The position numbers and the translations under genes were made by a program. The notes beneath the pieces are model-generated. The model had not been told where the DNA came from and ran no database searches. It was given only the letters and a program-made list of their open reading frames with translations. Positions 18,324 through 27,802 of a DNA stretch of 64,000 nucleotides are shown here, one piece after another; position 1 is the first letter of the stretch, and every line of letters starts with the position of its first letter. Location: positions 34,495 to 98,494 of the forward strand of contig JAGASM010000043.1 in assembly GCA_017621735.1 (NCBI GenBank), in the 5' to 3' direction. This stretch comes from Clostridia bacterium. Lineage in GTDB: Bacteria > Bacillota > Clostridia > Christensenellales > Borkfalkiaceae.

Positions 18324-19311
18324 ATTCTTGGTCGAGAATTTCGTGATAGAAGTCGACGATATTTTCCCGTTTATCCTTAATATAGCGAATTGCGGGCGAG
18401 GGATGGCGATTAAATACCCCCGTCAAAAGGTAGGGTAAATCGTACCCCCATACCGCTCCGCTCTTGCGGATTTCCGGCATATGCTTTTCGATAAACTTCA
18501 ACATATGCACGAGTTTATATTTGGGATTTTTCAAGAACCCGAGCAAGAGTTCCATTGCGCAGTTCCCCGCCCCGCGTCCCATTCCTTGCACGGTCGCGTC
18601 AAGATAGTTGACGCCGAGCGCCGTACATTCGATGGTGTTTGCAAACGCAAGATTTTGGTTATTATGCGCGTGAATTCCGATCTGTTTGCCGTATTTTACC
18701 CCTGCTTCCATATATTTTTCGCCGATAACGCGCATTTCCTCGGGGTACATCGAGCCGTAACTGTCTACGATGTAAATGGTACGCGTTGCGCTCTTGCCGA
18801 GCATTTCCAGCGCCAAATCAATTTCCTTTTCCGACGCTTGCGAAATTGCCATGACGTTGACCGTCGTTTCGTACCCTTTCTTTTCGCACCAATCGACCAT
18901 TGCAAGCGCGGCGGGAATGGTGTTGATATACGTTGCAATACGCACCATATCGATCGGACTGTTTTTCTTATCGCCGAGATCCCGTTCGACGTTGCAGCGC
19001 CCGACGTCCGCCATGACCGCAAGTTTAAGCGGAGTTTTATTCTCTCCTACAATGCGGAAAATATCGTCTTCTTTGCAAAACTTCCACTTTCCGAACGCAC
19101 TTTCATCAAACAGATCTTTGTCCGCCTTGTAGCCCATTTCCATATAGTCAACGCCCGAAGCGATATTCGCTTGATAGAGGGACGTTACGAATTGATCGGA
19201 AAACTGAAAGTTATTGACAAGCCCCCCGTCGCGCATCGTCGCGTCGATGACGCGAATAGACGGACGGAAGGAAAGCAACGTTCCCGTTTCCTCTCTTTGT
19301 AATCCTGCCAT
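18322..19311 (-). CDS. HMGL-like aldolase (4-hydroxy-2-oxovalerate aldolase type), last gene of the his operon
   Basis: 329 residues. The TIM-barrel signature is VIDATMRDGGLVNNF near residue 20, with metal ligands in GIHAHNNQNLAFANT and the glycine stretch QGMGRGAGNCAMELLLGF. These features place it with DmpG-like 4-hydroxy-2-oxovalerate aldolases, which split 4-hydroxy-2-oxo acids into pyruvate and an aldehyde. No acylating aldehyde dehydrogenase partner is nearby, so the substrate is open. It starts 11 bases after the hisIE stop, with a ribosome site in the gap, so it is probably co-transcribed. Its link with histidine synthesis is unexplained. Confidence 0.75.
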   Translation of the reverse strand: MAGLQREETGTLLSFRPSIRVIDATMRDGGLVNNFQFSDQFVTSLYQANIASGVDYMEMGYKADKDLFDESAFGKWKFCKEDDIFRIVGENKTPLKLAVMADVGRCNVERDLGDKKNSPIDMVRIATYINTIPAALAMVDWCEKKGYETTVNVMAISQASEKEIDLALEMLGKSATRTIYIVDSYGSMYPEEMRVIGEKYMEAGVKYGKQIGIHAHNNQNLAFANTIECTALGVNYLDATVQGMGRGAGNCAMELLLGFLKNPKYKLVHMLKFIEKHMPEIRKSGAVWGYDLPYLLTGVFNRHPSPAIRYIKDKRENIVDFYHEILDQE

Positions 19312-19321
19312 TTTTTTCTCC

Positions 19322-19924
19322 TTAATGTCTGTTTTTTAATTCCGTACATACGTCGGAAAGAGGAATCTCTTTTTCCCGCAGTAAAACGAGCAAGTGATAA
19401 AGCAAATCGGCACATTCCCCGATAAACTCCCCTTTCTCGTCGTTTTTAGAAGCGATTACCGTTTCCACCGCCTCTTCCCCTAACTTTTTGGCAATTTTGT
19501 CCACCCCTCTTTCAAAGAGGTAGGAGGTGTACGAGCCGTCCTCGGGATTTTCTTTCCGATCGTTAATTACCCGTTCAAGTTCGCAAAGGAAGGAAACGCC
19601 CGCCTTTTCATCCTCTTTTATTTTATCAAAAAAGCACGTTCTGTTTCCCGTATGGCACGCCGCCCCCGTTTGCTCGATTTGCATGAGCAGGCAATCTTTA
19701 TCGCAATCAAAGGAAAGTGCGCGCACTTTTTGTACGTGCCCGCTCGTTTCTCCTTTTTTCCAAAGACAGTTTCTCGAACGGCTAAAATAGTGCGCGTATC
19801 CCGTTTCAAGCGTAAGGCGGAGCGCTTCTTCGTTCATATACGCCTGCATGAGCACTTCCCCGCTCTCCCAATCTTGCGCGATGGCGCAAATGAGTCCGTT
19901 TTTATCGTATTTTACCGTTTGCAT
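19322..19924 (-). CDS. hisIE: Bifunctional phosphoribosyl-AMP cyclohydrolase / phosphoribosyl-ATP pyrophosphatase
   Basis: 200 residues from the ATG at 19924, inside the end of hisF. The HisI half carries the zinc and metal residues [17 protein letters not shown] and HTGNRTCFF. The HisE half (about 110-200) carries [20 protein letters not shown] and the [14 protein letters not shown] helix. The two domains catalyse steps 3 and 2 of histidine synthesis. Confidence 0.96.
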   Translation of the reverse strand: MQTVKYDKNGLICAIAQDWESGEVLMQAYMNEEALRLTLETGYAHYFSRSRNCLWKKGETSGHVQKVRALSFDCDKDCLLMQIEQTGAACHTGNRTCFFDKIKEDEKAGVSFLCELERVINDRKENPEDGSYTSYLFERGVDKIAKKLGEEAVETVIASKNDEKGEFIGECADLLYHLLVLLREKEIPLSDVCTELKNRH

Positions 19925-20688
19925 AATTCCTCCCGCCGAACGGAAACTCCCCGTTCGAACAGATATTCTTTTAAGTCTTTCATATTCAAAATGCCAAAGT
20001 GGAAAAGAGAAGCCGCAAGCGCCGCATCCGCTTTTCCTTGCGTGAGGACGTCGTAAAAATCTTCTTCCTTGCCCGCACCGCCCGATGCAATGACAGGAAC
20101 GTTTACCGCCTCCGCAACCGCGCGCGTCAACGGAAGATCGAACCCCGCTTTCGTCCCGTCGCGGTCCATGCTTGTGAGCAAAATTTCCCCCGCGCCGAGC
20201 GCCACCGCTTTTTGTGCCCATTCGACGGCGTCAAGTCCCGTATTTACCCGTCCGCCGTTGAGATAGACGTCGTAGCGTCCTTCTTCATTTTGTTTTGCGT
20301 CGATTGCAAGAACGACACATTGTGTTCCAAACCTCATCGCCGCTTCCGTAATGAGAGAAGGATTGCGAATTGCCGCCGAATTGACGGCAATTTTATCCGC
20401 CCCGCTCGAGAGCATAACGCGAAAATCTTCTACCGTGCGAATCCCGCCGCCTACCGTGAGCGGAATGAATACCTGCTCGCTTGCGCGCGATATGACGTCG
20501 AGCATAGGCGGTTTTTCGCGATAACTTGCCGTGATGTCCAAAAAGACGATTTCGTCCGCACCGAACGCGTTATACGCTTTCGCCGTTTCTACGGGATCGC
20601 CCGCGTCCGTCAAGTTGACGAAATTCACTCCTTTTACCACCCTGCCGTCTTTTAAGTCAAGGCAGGGAATGATCCGTTTGTTTAACAT
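19912..20688 (-). CDS. hisF: Imidazole glycerol phosphate synthase cyclase subunit
   Basis: 258 residues, start [20 protein letters not shown] with the catalytic Asp in CLD, and the second catalytic Asp in [14 protein letters not shown] half-barrel repeat is evident. It works with HisH to make imidazole glycerol phosphate and AICAR. It overlaps hisA by 7 bases and hisIE by 13. Confidence 0.97.
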   Translation of the reverse strand: MLNKRIIPCLDLKDGRVVKGVNFVNLTDAGDPVETAKAYNAFGADEIVFLDITASYREKPPMLDVISRASEQVFIPLTVGGGIRTVEDFRVMLSSGADKIAVNSAAIRNPSLITEAAMRFGTQCVVLAIDAKQNEEGRYDVYLNGGRVNTGLDAVEWAQKAVALGAGEILLTSMDRDGTKAGFDLPLTRAVAEAVNVPVIASGGAGKEEDFYDVLTQGKADAALAASLFHFGILNMKDLKEYLFERGVSVRREELCKR

Positions 20689-21389
20689 TTCATCTCTTCA
20701 ATCGCCCGATCGAGCGCGATTGCTCCCGTGTAAATAGAACGCCCTAAAATAGCGCCGTAGCAGCCCTTTTCCTTTAAGCGGTATAAATCGTCCATGTCGC
20801 GGATCCCCCCCGAGGCAATGACGTTTAACCCCGTCTTCGCCATAGAAAGCGTCGCGTCGACGTTGACGCCGGAAAGAGCGCCGTCTTTGGAAATATCGGT
20901 AAAAACCGCGTCTTTAACACCGAGGGAAAACGCCTCTTTTCCAAACGCAAACGCATCGATTTGCGATTTTTCCGTCCAACCCTTCACGGCAATTTTTCCG
21001 TCTTTTGCGTCGATTCCCGCGACGATTTTGTCGCCGTATTTTTCAACCGCCTGCTTGAAAAGTTGAGGGTTTGTTACGCAAACGGTACCGAGTACCACGC
21101 GGGAAGCCCCGGCGCAAATGCGGTCGTCAATCTCCTGCATGGAGCGCAAACCGCCCCCCGTTTGCACGGGGACTTGCAGACGGGCAATTTTTTCCAACGT
21201 ACGGTTGATTGCACTTTTTCCGTCGAACGCACCGCTTAAATCGACGACGTGCAACACTTCCGCTCCCATATCTACCCACGCCTTTGCGCGGTCGACGGGA
21301 TCGCCGTAATCGGTAACAAGGTCGCGTTTGCCGTAAAGAAGGCGCACCGCCCTTCCGTCTAAAATGTCGATTGCGGGAAATAAAATCAT
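20682..21389 (-). CDS. hisA: 1-(5-phosphoribosyl)-5-[(5-phosphoribosylamino)methylideneamino]imidazole-4-carboxamide isomerase
   Basis: 235 residues. [16 protein letters not shown] holds the catalytic Asp, and [16 protein letters not shown] holds the second, with the phosphate loop VIASGGI. A TIM barrel homologous to HisF, it opens the ribose ring of ProFAR. It sits 1 base after hisH. Confidence 0.97.
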   Translation of the reverse strand: MILFPAIDILDGRAVRLLYGKRDLVTDYGDPVDRAKAWVDMGAEVLHVVDLSGAFDGKSAINRTLEKIARLQVPVQTGGGLRSMQEIDDRICAGASRVVLGTVCVTNPQLFKQAVEKYGDKIVAGIDAKDGKIAVKGWTEKSQIDAFAFGKEAFSLGVKDAVFTDISKDGALSGVNVDATLSMAKTGLNVIASGGIRDMDDLYRLKEKGCYGAILGRSIYTGAIALDRAIEEMKC

Positions 21390-21390
21390 C

Positions 21391-21978
21391 TTATAACCTC
21401 ATAAAATTGCGAAGAAGCGCAAGTCCCGCTTCCCCGCTTTTTTCGGGATGGAATTGCACGCCGTATACGTTGCCCGCATGGACCGCGGACGCATACGTCC
21501 TGTGATATTCCGTTTTGGAAGCGATAAATTCGTCGTCCGTTTCCGCAAAATAACTGTGTACGAAATAGAAGGGAGTCCCCTCGGGGATTCCTTCGAACAG
21601 CGGCGTTTTCAAAGAGAATACGCCGTTCCATCCCATGTGAGGAATTTTTCCCTCGGTAAAACGGGTAACTCTGCCCTTGACGAAGTTCAACCCCTGCGTG
21701 ATTCCTTCCTCTTCGCTCTCGGAAAGCAAAAATTGCATTCCAAGACAAATGCCGAGAATCGGCGTATCGGCGCTCCGCTCAAACACGTACGAATCGAGTC
21801 CCGCTCTCGAAAGGTTTTTCATTCCTTCCGCAAAACTCCCCACGCCGGGTAAAATAAGCCGACTGCACCCGTTTAACGCACCCGTGTCCGAGGTGATCAG
21901 CGTTTTGGCACCGAGATACTCAAACGCTTTTTGCACCGAACGGAGGTTTCCCATTCCATAATCGAGAATGCCGATCAT
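21391..21978 (-). CDS. hisH: Imidazole glycerol phosphate synthase glutaminase subunit
   Basis: 195 residues from MIGILDYGMGNLRSV. Class-I amidotransferase triad: Cys in PILGICLGMQFLL, and His with Glu in YGVQFHPEKSGEAG. It supplies ammonia to HisF. Its start overlaps the hisB stop by four bases; the longer in-frame extension would run deep into hisB and is not used. Confidence 0.97.
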   Translation of the reverse strand: MIGILDYGMGNLRSVQKAFEYLGAKTLITSDTGALNGCSRLILPGVGSFAEGMKNLSRAGLDSYVFERSADTPILGICLGMQFLLSESEEEGITQGLNFVKGRVTRFTEGKIPHMGWNGVFSLKTPLFEGIPEGTPFYFVHSYFAETDDEFIASKTEYHRTYASAVHAGNVYGVQFHPEKSGEAGLALLRNFMRL

Positions 21979-22553
21979 TCGAGCATTCCTTTGCTGGACG
22001 GAACGCGGTCGGATACGATTTTTACTCCGTCTTGCACGCACTTTGCAAGCGCTTTGAAAATACATTCCGCCTCATGATGCTTGTTTCCGCCGCGGAGAAG
22101 TTTAATATACACGTTCATTCCCGCATGAGAAGAAAACGCGCGCATAAATTCTTCGATCAGTTCCAAATCGAAATCGCCTACTTTTCCGTAAAAATCCGCC
22201 TCGAAATTTAAGTATGCGCGTCCGCTGAAATCGACGGCAACGAGCGCGGCGCATTCATCCATCGGAATGACGCGATCGGCAAACCGCGCGATTCCGCACT
22301 TGTCGCCGAGCGCTTTTTTCAAACAATCGCCGAGCGCGATCCCAACGTCCTCGACCGTGTGGTGGAAATCCACCTCCGTATCCCCCTTACAAGTAAGAGC
22401 AATATCCATTCCCGAATGGACGGAAAACAGTTCGAGCATGTGATTGAAAAAACCAACTCCGCTGTCGATGCGCGCGTTTCCCGTTCCGTCTACGTTGAGG
22501 GAAAGAGAAATTTCCGTTTCTTTCGTCTTTCTTTGTGTTTCAGCCGTTCTCAT
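21975..22553 (-). CDS. hisB: Imidazoleglycerol-phosphate dehydratase
   Basis: 192 residues, monofunctional form without a phosphatase domain. Metal-binding repeats are GVGFFNHMLELFSVHSGMD, DFHHTVEDVGI and HAGMNVYI..GGNKHHEAECIFKA. A separate histidinol-phosphatase must therefore be encoded elsewhere. Confidence 0.97.
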   Translation of the reverse strand: MRTAETQRKTKETEISLSLNVDGTGNARIDSGVGFFNHMLELFSVHSGMDIALTCKGDTEVDFHHTVEDVGIALGDCLKKALGDKCGIARFADRVIPMDECAALVAVDFSGRAYLNFEADFYGKVGDFDLELIEEFMRAFSSHAGMNVYIKLLRGGNKHHEAECIFKALAKCVQDGVKIVSDRVPSSKGMLE

Positions 22554-22554
22554 C

Positions 22555-23826
22555 TTATTTTTCCTCCATTCGTGCAAGTACTGCACGCGCGTGCGCGGAA
22601 AGAAGTTCGCTCTCCGCAAGGCGGACGACGTGTTCGCCGTCCTTTTGTATTGCTTCTTTTGTATAAGAAATAACGCTCATTTTTCGCGTAAAGACGTCTT
22701 CGTTTAACACTTGGAAGAACTTTGCGCTCCCGCCCGTCGGCAAAATATGGTCGGGCCCTGCAAAATAGTCGCCGATGGGCTCGGGGGTATATGCCCCCAT
22801 AAAAACGGCGCCCGCGTTTTGAATGCTCGGCAACAGTTTTTCCGGTTCCGCAACGTACAACTCCAAGTGTTCGGGTGCAATCTCGTTGGATATTTCACAC
22901 CCCTGTGCAAGATCGTCCACGAGGATGATCCCCCCGTTTTCATCAAGCGCCTTGCGCGCAATTTCTTCGCGCGGAAGAACGGACAGGCGCGCTTCCACCC
23001 GCTCGGAAATGCGTTTTGCCAACTCCGCGCTGTCCGTTACGACAATGGAGCGGGCAAGAACGTCGTGCTCCGCTTGAGAAAGCACGTCCGCCGCAACGTA
23101 ATCGGGATTTGCCGAACCGTCCGCGATAATCAAAATTTCACTCGGCCCCGCGAGCATATCAATTCCCACTTGACCGTAAACTTCCTTCTTTGCAAGGGTT
23201 ACGAAAATATTCCCCGGCCCCGCGATGACGTCAACTTTTTCGACGCTATCCGTTCCGTAAGCGAGCGCTGCAACCGCTTGCGCCCCGCCCATTTTGAAAA
23301 TTTCGTCCACCCCGCATTCCTTTGCCGCAACAAGCGTAAGCGGATGAATTTTTCCGTTTTTTGCGGGCGTTGCCATGACGATTCGCTTTACCCCCGCCGC
23401 CTTTGCGGGCAATACGCCCATGAGCACGGACGAAGTCAAAGGCGCCGTTCCCCCGGGGACGTAGATCCCCGCTGCCGACACGGGACGCACAACGTAGCCC
23501 GTTGTCCTGCCCCCTTCCGTAACGAGATGATCTTTGCGCCCGCTGCGTACATGGTAGGCATATACGCGGTCGATCGCCCGTTTCAAACTGTCGAATAATT
23601 CGGGCGTTACCTCTTTGTATGCCGCCGCAATTTCCTCTTCGCTCACGCGGAACGTTTCCTTTGTCAAAAACGTCCCGTCGAATTTTTCTTCTAGATCGAA
23701 CACCGCTTGATCGCCGCGCGCGCGCACGTCTTGAATGATTGATTGTACGGTTTTCATCTTTTCCGTCTGTTCAAACGAACCGCGCGCAAGCAACTCTCCG
23801 CACGATTCGACGGTATAAATTTTCAC
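22555..23826 (-). CDS. hisD: Histidinol dehydrogenase
   Basis: 423 residues. The characteristic AGIYVPGGTAPLTSSVLMG, DVIAGPGNIFVTLAKK and GPSEILIIADGSANP segments are present, with the catalytic Glu-His pair in EIAPEHLELYV. It carries out the last two NAD-dependent steps to histidine. It overlaps the hisG end by four bases and lies 1 base before hisB. Confidence 0.97.
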   Translation of the reverse strand: MKIYTVESCGELLARGSFEQTEKMKTVQSIIQDVRARGDQAVFDLEEKFDGTFLTKETFRVSEEEIAAAYKEVTPELFDSLKRAIDRVYAYHVRSGRKDHLVTEGGRTTGYVVRPVSAAGIYVPGGTAPLTSSVLMGVLPAKAAGVKRIVMATPAKNGKIHPLTLVAAKECGVDEIFKMGGAQAVAALAYGTDSVEKVDVIAGPGNIFVTLAKKEVYGQVGIDMLAGPSEILIIADGSANPDYVAADVLSQAEHDVLARSIVVTDSAELAKRISERVEARLSVLPREEIARKALDENGGIILVDDLAQGCEISNEIAPEHLELYVAEPEKLLPSIQNAGAVFMGAYTPEPIGDYFAGPDHILPTGGSAKFFQVLNEDVFTRKMSVISYTKEAIQKDGEHVVRLAESELLSAHARAVLARMEEK

Positions 23827-24449
23827 GATACGACCTCCTTTAATTTTCCGATGAGAGGTAAAATTTCCGCCGCCTTCGTTTTCAAACTTACTTTGTTTAC
23901 GACAAGGCGCGCCGTAATCCCCGTATAGACGTCCTCTAACACTTCCAGCCCGTTCGCCTTTAACGTGGAGCCCGTTTGCACGATGTCGAAAATAACGTCG
24001 GAAAGCCCCGTTACGGGCGCAAGTTCAATCGAGCCGTTGAGGTGAATAATTTCCACCTCTTCCCCGCGCTCGGAGAACACTTTCTTCGCCGTATTGACGT
24101 ATTTTGTCGCCACGCGAAGGTGAGGATTCGTCAATAAGTCGTGCCGTTTCGGAAAACCCGCAAGGCACAATTTACACTCTCCCAACTTTAAGTCGAGCAT
24201 TTCGTATAAGTCTTTCCCCTGTTCGAGAAGGGTATCCTTTCCCGCAATACCGAGATCGGCGACGCCCGCTTCGACGTACGTGGGAACGTCCGACGGTTTG
24301 ACGAGGAAAAATCCGTATTTCCCGTCCTCGCTCTTTAAGATGAGTTTCCGCGTCTTTTTTTGCAACACGGACGTGTCTACACCGCATTTTTCAAGGAGCG
24401 CCGCACTATCTTCCGCCAAGCGCCCTTTGGCTAACGCAAAATATATCAT
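23823..24449 (-). CDS. hisG: ATP phosphoribosyltransferase, short (HisZ-dependent) form
   Basis: 208 residues from MIYFALAKGRLAEDSA, the short form that lacks the C-terminal regulatory domain and needs HisZ for activity and feedback control. The PRPP loop region is SIELAPVTGLSDVIFDIVQTG. The start overlaps the hisZ stop by four bases. It catalyses the committed first step of histidine synthesis. Confidence 0.97.
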   Translation of the reverse strand: MIYFALAKGRLAEDSAALLEKCGVDTSVLQKKTRKLILKSEDGKYGFFLVKPSDVPTYVEAGVADLGIAGKDTLLEQGKDLYEMLDLKLGECKLCLAGFPKRHDLLTNPHLRVATKYVNTAKKVFSERGEEVEIIHLNGSIELAPVTGLSDVIFDIVQTGSTLKANGLEVLEDVYTGITARLVVNKVSLKTKAAEILPLIGKLKEVVS

Positions 24450-25609
24450 ATCCGCTTTACTCCTTCTTTCGTCGCAAGATACCGTTCGGCAGCGACCTCT
24501 TCTTCTACGCCGTAACTTGCGCAAAGCCGAACACTCTTTCCTTCGCCCGTCAACTTTGAAAAATGCGCGTAAGCAACGCCTTCGCCCCCTTCCTCACAGT
24601 AGACAACGGCGTCGAGCATTTGTTTTTCGGGAAGTTTCCCCTGCCGTTCCAAGGCAACCAGCACGCGTTTCAGTCCGATTGCAAATCCGACGGCGGGAAT
24701 GTGTTTGCCAAAGTCATCGGCAAGATTATCGTACCTTCCCCCGCTTAAAAGGGGCGCGCCGAGTTCTTTGACAAGTCCGGAAAAGACGATGCCCGAATAA
24801 TAGGACAACCGTTTGACCGTGCCGAGATCAAAACAAATACAGTCTTCGTACCCCATTTCTACGAGCAAAGAATAGACCTTTTTTAAGTACGCGATGGCAG
24901 AAAGCGCACGGGGGTTCTCCGTGAGCGCTTCCGCACGGGCAAGTACTTCCGCACCGCCGAACAGCGTAGGCATTGCAAGCACGGTGTTAAGCGTCTTTTC
25001 CTTTGCCCCCGCCTTCCGCAAAATGCGTTCGGCATTATACCCGTCTTTTGCGTTAATTAGTTCACGCACCTCTTCCGATTGCGCGTCCGTAAGTCCGCAC
25101 TCTTCTAAAATTCCCTTAAAGTAACCGACGTGTCCGATGTCGACGATCAATCCGTCGATTCCCGTTTCCCGCATGCATTCAATGGAAAATGCAATGGCTT
25201 GCGCGTCGGAAAACGCACCTTCTTCCCCAAGGCATTCGACGCCCGCTTGATAAATTTCGCGCGAGGTCATACCGCCCGCTTCTTGCATATCCCACTTATC
25301 CGCAAAATAACAAAGGCGGGTATGCGGGTTCGCAAGTTTCGTTGCTGCAATCCGAGAAATCGCCAACGTAACGTCCGGACGGAGCACGAGCAATTTCCCG
25401 TCCGTATCCGTCAACTTAAACATGCGCTCTTGCGGAATTTTATTGACGATGTCCGAATAGGTGTCGTAATATTCCAACGCACCGCTCAAAACGGGCTCAA
25501 ACCCGCACAAACGGAACTTCTTGGAAAGTTTGTCCCGAACCGCCGTTAAAATACGACACTCTTCCGGGAGAATATCTTGTACGCCCGTCGGCAATTTTCG
25601 AAAAACCAT
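24446..25609 (-). CDS. hisZ: ATP phosphoribosyltransferase regulatory subunit
   Basis: 387 residues, a catalytically dead relative of histidyl-tRNA synthetase. Class-II motifs are still recognisable: LRPDVTLAISRI and the late GGRYDNLADDFGKHIPAVGFAIG. It pairs with the short HisG next door and binds histidine for feedback. First gene of the operon, with a short leader of about 24 bases, so no T-box or riboswitch fits between promoter and start. Confidence 0.93.
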   Translation of the reverse strand: MVFRKLPTGVQDILPEECRILTAVRDKLSKKFRLCGFEPVLSGALEYYDTYSDIVNKIPQERMFKLTDTDGKLLVLRPDVTLAISRIAATKLANPHTRLCYFADKWDMQEAGGMTSREIYQAGVECLGEEGAFSDAQAIAFSIECMRETGIDGLIVDIGHVGYFKGILEECGLTDAQSEEVRELINAKDGYNAERILRKAGAKEKTLNTVLAMPTLFGGAEVLARAEALTENPRALSAIAYLKKVYSLLVEMGYEDCICFDLGTVKRLSYYSGIVFSGLVKELGAPLLSGGRYDNLADDFGKHIPAVGFAIGLKRVLVALERQGKLPEKQMLDAVVYCEEGGEGVAYAHFSKLTGEGKSVRLCASYGVEEEVAAERYLATKEGVKRI

Positions 25610-25639
25610 AAAGTACTCCGATAATAACGATTATATGCT

Positions 25640-25669
25640 ATTATACCATTTTTCCCTATTATAAGTCAA
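25640..25669 (-). promoter_or_regulatory. his operon promoter
   Basis: TTGACT and TATAAT on the minus strand with an 18-base spacer. The predicted start leaves a leader of about 24 bases before the hisZ ATG. Confidence 0.7.
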
Positions 25670-25681
25670 ATATTTACACAA

Positions 25682-25722
25682 AAAAAACGGCGCGGAGCAC
25701 GAGCTTCTACGCCGTTTTTGCA
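25682..25722 (-). terminator. spoIIA operon terminator
   Basis: ACGGCG / CGCCGT stem with an inner AGC/GCT pair and a long T-run on the minus strand, about 12 bases after the sigF stop. Confidence 0.7.
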
Positions 25723-25732
25723 TAAATATTCA

Positions 25733-26458
25733 TTACACGCTCAATTCTTTTCTAAATTCTTGCATAATCTTGTTTTCAATGCGGGAAATTTGCACTTGAC
25801 TGACACCGATCTGCCGCGCCACCTCGCTTTGCGTCATATCGCGAAAATACCGTAACACAACAATCCTCTTTTCCCGATCGGGAAGCCTCTCGATCGCCGA
25901 ACGCAAGAGCATTCGCTCGATCATTTCGTCTTGGTCGTCTTTGGATGGAATTTTATCGGCAAGCACGGTCGACTTTTCGTCTTTGTAATCGGACTGTTCG
26001 TAGATAGAAATGGGCATACGGGCGGATCCAAGCGTAAAAACCACCTCGCTTTCTTCCATCGAAAAAACTTGCGCAAGCGTTTTAACGGACGGCTGCTGAC
26101 CGTGTTCGCTCGAATAGGACTCGATAAAACGATTCATTTCCCGCGCCGACTGTTTGAGCGCGCGTGAAACTTTAATGCTGCCGTCGTCCCGCAAAAACCG
26201 CTTAATTTCGCCCGCGATCATCGGAACGGCATACGTGGAAAACTTTACGCCGAAACTTTCGTCAAAGCCCGCGATCGCCTTCAAAAATCCAATGCTGGCA
26301 AGTTGAAACAAATCGTCGTATTCCACCCCTTTGCCAAGATACCGCTTTAAGATACTCTTTAGAAGAGAAGCGTTATGCAAAAGCAGTTGCTCCTTCGCGC
26401 CGTTGTCGCCCGCCTTTGCCTTGCGAAGATAATCGAGCGTTTCCCGTTCATTGAGCAT
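25733..26458 (-). CDS. sigF: Sporulation sigma factor sigma-F
   Basis: 241 residues. Sigma-70 region 2 is seen in LFQLASIGFLKAIAGFDES and the FSTYAVPMIAGEIKRFLRDD block typical of SigF/SigG. Region 3 follows, and region 4 ends in MTQSEVARQIGVSQVQISRIE. The operon context with spoIIAB and spoIIAA identifies it as sigma-F, the first forespore-specific factor. Its start overlaps the spoIIAB end by 11 bases. Confidence 0.95.
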   Translation of the reverse strand: MLNERETLDYLRKAKAGDNGAKEQLLLHNASLLKSILKRYLGKGVEYDDLFQLASIGFLKAIAGFDESFGVKFSTYAVPMIAGEIKRFLRDDGSIKVSRALKQSAREMNRFIESYSSEHGQQPSVKTLAQVFSMEESEVVFTLGSARMPISIYEQSDYKDEKSTVLADKIPSKDDQDEMIERMLLRSAIERLPDREKRIVVLRYFRDMTQSEVARQIGVSQVQISRIENKIMQEFRKELSV

Positions 26459-26885
26459 TTGCTTCCGCCCTTGCGCCGAAGTCCATGCTCATGCGAACCG
26501 TCGTCCCCTCTCCAACGCGCGACTGCACGGAAAAGTTTGTCATAAACGTCTGCATGATTGTAAAGCCCATCCCCGTACGCTCCTCATCCGGCAACGTGGT
26601 ATAAAAAGGCATGAGTGCGCGCTCGACGTCCTCAATCCCCCTTCCGCCGTCGGATATCATAATATGTAGAAAACTTCCTTCCACCGTACATTCGAGCGTA
26701 ATCCAACCTTCCGTCCCGCGGTAACCGTGTACGATACAGTTGGTAACCGCCTCGGACACGGCGGTTTTTACGTCGGAAAGTTCAGAAAGGCTCGGATTTA
26801 ACGGCAACGCAAACGCCGCAACTGCGTTGCGGGCAAACGGCTCGTTCTCCGAACGAGATAAAAATTTTAATATCATTCGATTCAT
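26448..26885 (-). CDS. spoIIAB: Anti-sigma-F factor / serine kinase SpoIIAB
   Basis: 145 residues, GHKL ATPase fold. The N box is AVSEAVTNCIVHGYRG, the G1 box ISDGGRGIEDVE, and the G2 region RTGMGFTIMQTFM. It binds sigma-F and phosphorylates SpoIIAA. Middle gene of the tricistronic operon. Confidence 0.95.
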   Translation of the reverse strand: MNRMILKFLSRSENEPFARNAVAAFALPLNPSLSELSDVKTAVSEAVTNCIVHGYRGTEGWITLECTVEGSFLHIMISDGGRGIEDVERALMPFYTTLPDEERTGMGFTIMQTFMTNFSVQSRVGEGTTVRMSMDFGARAEANAQ

Positions 26886-26906
26886 ATATCACCTACTTGA
26901 AACACG

Positions 26907-27215
26907 TCATATCTTCGGCATTAGCGTGTAGACGCCGCTCAACGATAAAATTTTATCCGCCCCCGCGTTCGGGTTTTCTAAAAACATTCCGATCCCGTAC
27001 CGCTGCAACCGCTTGTAGCGCCCGATTAAATAACCGATCCCCGTCGAGTCCATAAACCGTACGTTGGCAAGGTTGAAAACGGCACGGGAGGCGCTTGCAT
27101 GCTCGTCAATCAACAAATCGGTGCGCGCGCGAACTTCCGCCACGGTATGCTCGTCCAACTCACCGTCCAAATAAACGTATAGACTCGCTCCTTGCCGATA
27201 GCACTGCATTTGCAT
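26907..27215 (-). CDS. spoIIAA: Anti-sigma-F factor antagonist SpoIIAA
   Basis: 102 residues, STAS domain. The phosphorylatable serine lies in FMDSTGIGYLIGRYK. The ATG at 27215 is chosen because GGAGGGG is about 6 bases upstream; a second ATG two codons later is possible. Dephospho-SpoIIAA displaces sigma-F from SpoIIAB. First gene of the operon. Confidence 0.95.
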   Translation of the reverse strand: MQMQCYRQGASLYVYLDGELDEHTVAEVRARTDLLIDEHASASRAVFNLANVRFMDSTGIGYLIGRYKRLQRYGIGMFLENPNAGADKILSLSGVYTLMPKI

Positions 27216-27349
27216 GATTTCCCCTCCAAAAGAAAGTAAAATGATTTTAACAAAATACAGAGAAAGAAATTTGTCTGAATAGCAAAAATAAGAAAATTTT
27301 CAGTCGAAAAAAAATTATAAATTTTTCCGAAAAAAAAAGGAAAAAACAC

Positions 27350-27378
27350 TTGACTTTTATCTTAATTTATAATATTAT
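27350..27378 (+). promoter_or_regulatory. tRNA operon promoter
   Basis: TTGACT and TATTAT separated by 17 bases, about 40 bases before the first of five tRNA genes. Confidence 0.65.
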
Positions 27379-27418
27379 TATCAAGCGTTGCAACGAAGGT
27401 TGCTTTCGTCGCGGTAGA

Positions 27419-27495
27419 GGGCCTTTAGCTCAGTTGGTTAGAGCGGTCGGCTCATAACCGATTGGTCCGCGGTTCAAGTCCGTGAAGGCCCACCA
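27419..27495 (+). tRNA. tRNA-Met (CAT)
   Basis: 77 bases with encoded CCA. The acceptor stem GGGCCTT/AAGGCCC, D loop AGCTCAGTTGGTTAGAGC, anticodon loop CTCATAA and T arm GGTTCAAGTCC all fit. Elongator type is likely, though CAT also serves Ile2. Confidence 0.95.
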
Positions 27496-27502
27496 TTCAT
27501 TT

Positions 27503-27579
27503 GGCCCAATAGCTCAGTTGGTTAGAGCGCCAGCCTGTCACGCTGGAGGTCGACGGTTCGAGCCCGTTTTGGGTCGCCA
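27503..27579 (+). tRNA. tRNA-Asp (GTC)
   Basis: 77 bases with encoded CCA, anticodon loop CTGTCAC and T arm GGTTCGAGCCC. Confidence 0.96.
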
Positions 27580-27631
27580 CTCATAAGCCTCATTCCGAGG
27601 GATGAGGCTTATGCCTTGAAAAGGGCAAAAT

Positions 27632-27707
27632 GCCTTGGTAGCTCAGTTGGTAGAGCAGCAGACTGAAAATCTGCCTGTCGGTGGTTCAATTCCGCCCCAA
27701 GGCACCA
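27632..27707 (+). tRNA. tRNA-Phe (GAA)
   Basis: 76 bases with encoded CCA, anticodon loop CTGAAAA. The spacer before it holds a small inverted repeat built on CATAAGCCTC / GAGGCTTATG, possibly a processing hairpin. Confidence 0.96.
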
Positions 27708-27711
27708 CCTT

Positions 27712-27787
27712 GCCGGTGTAGCTCAATCGGTAGAGCAACTGATTTGTAATCAGTAGGTTGCTGGTTCGATTCCGGTCACCGGCTCCA
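27712..27787 (+). tRNA. tRNA-Thr (TGT)
   Basis: 76 bases with encoded CCA, anticodon loop TTTGTAA and T arm GGTTCGATTCC. Confidence 0.96.
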
Positions 27788-27802
27788 CCGAAAACTTTAT
27801 AT

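Noticed and set aside
25610..25670. T-box or riboswitch ahead of the his operon
   Set aside because: Only about 24 bases separate the predicted transcript start from the hisZ ATG, too short for either.
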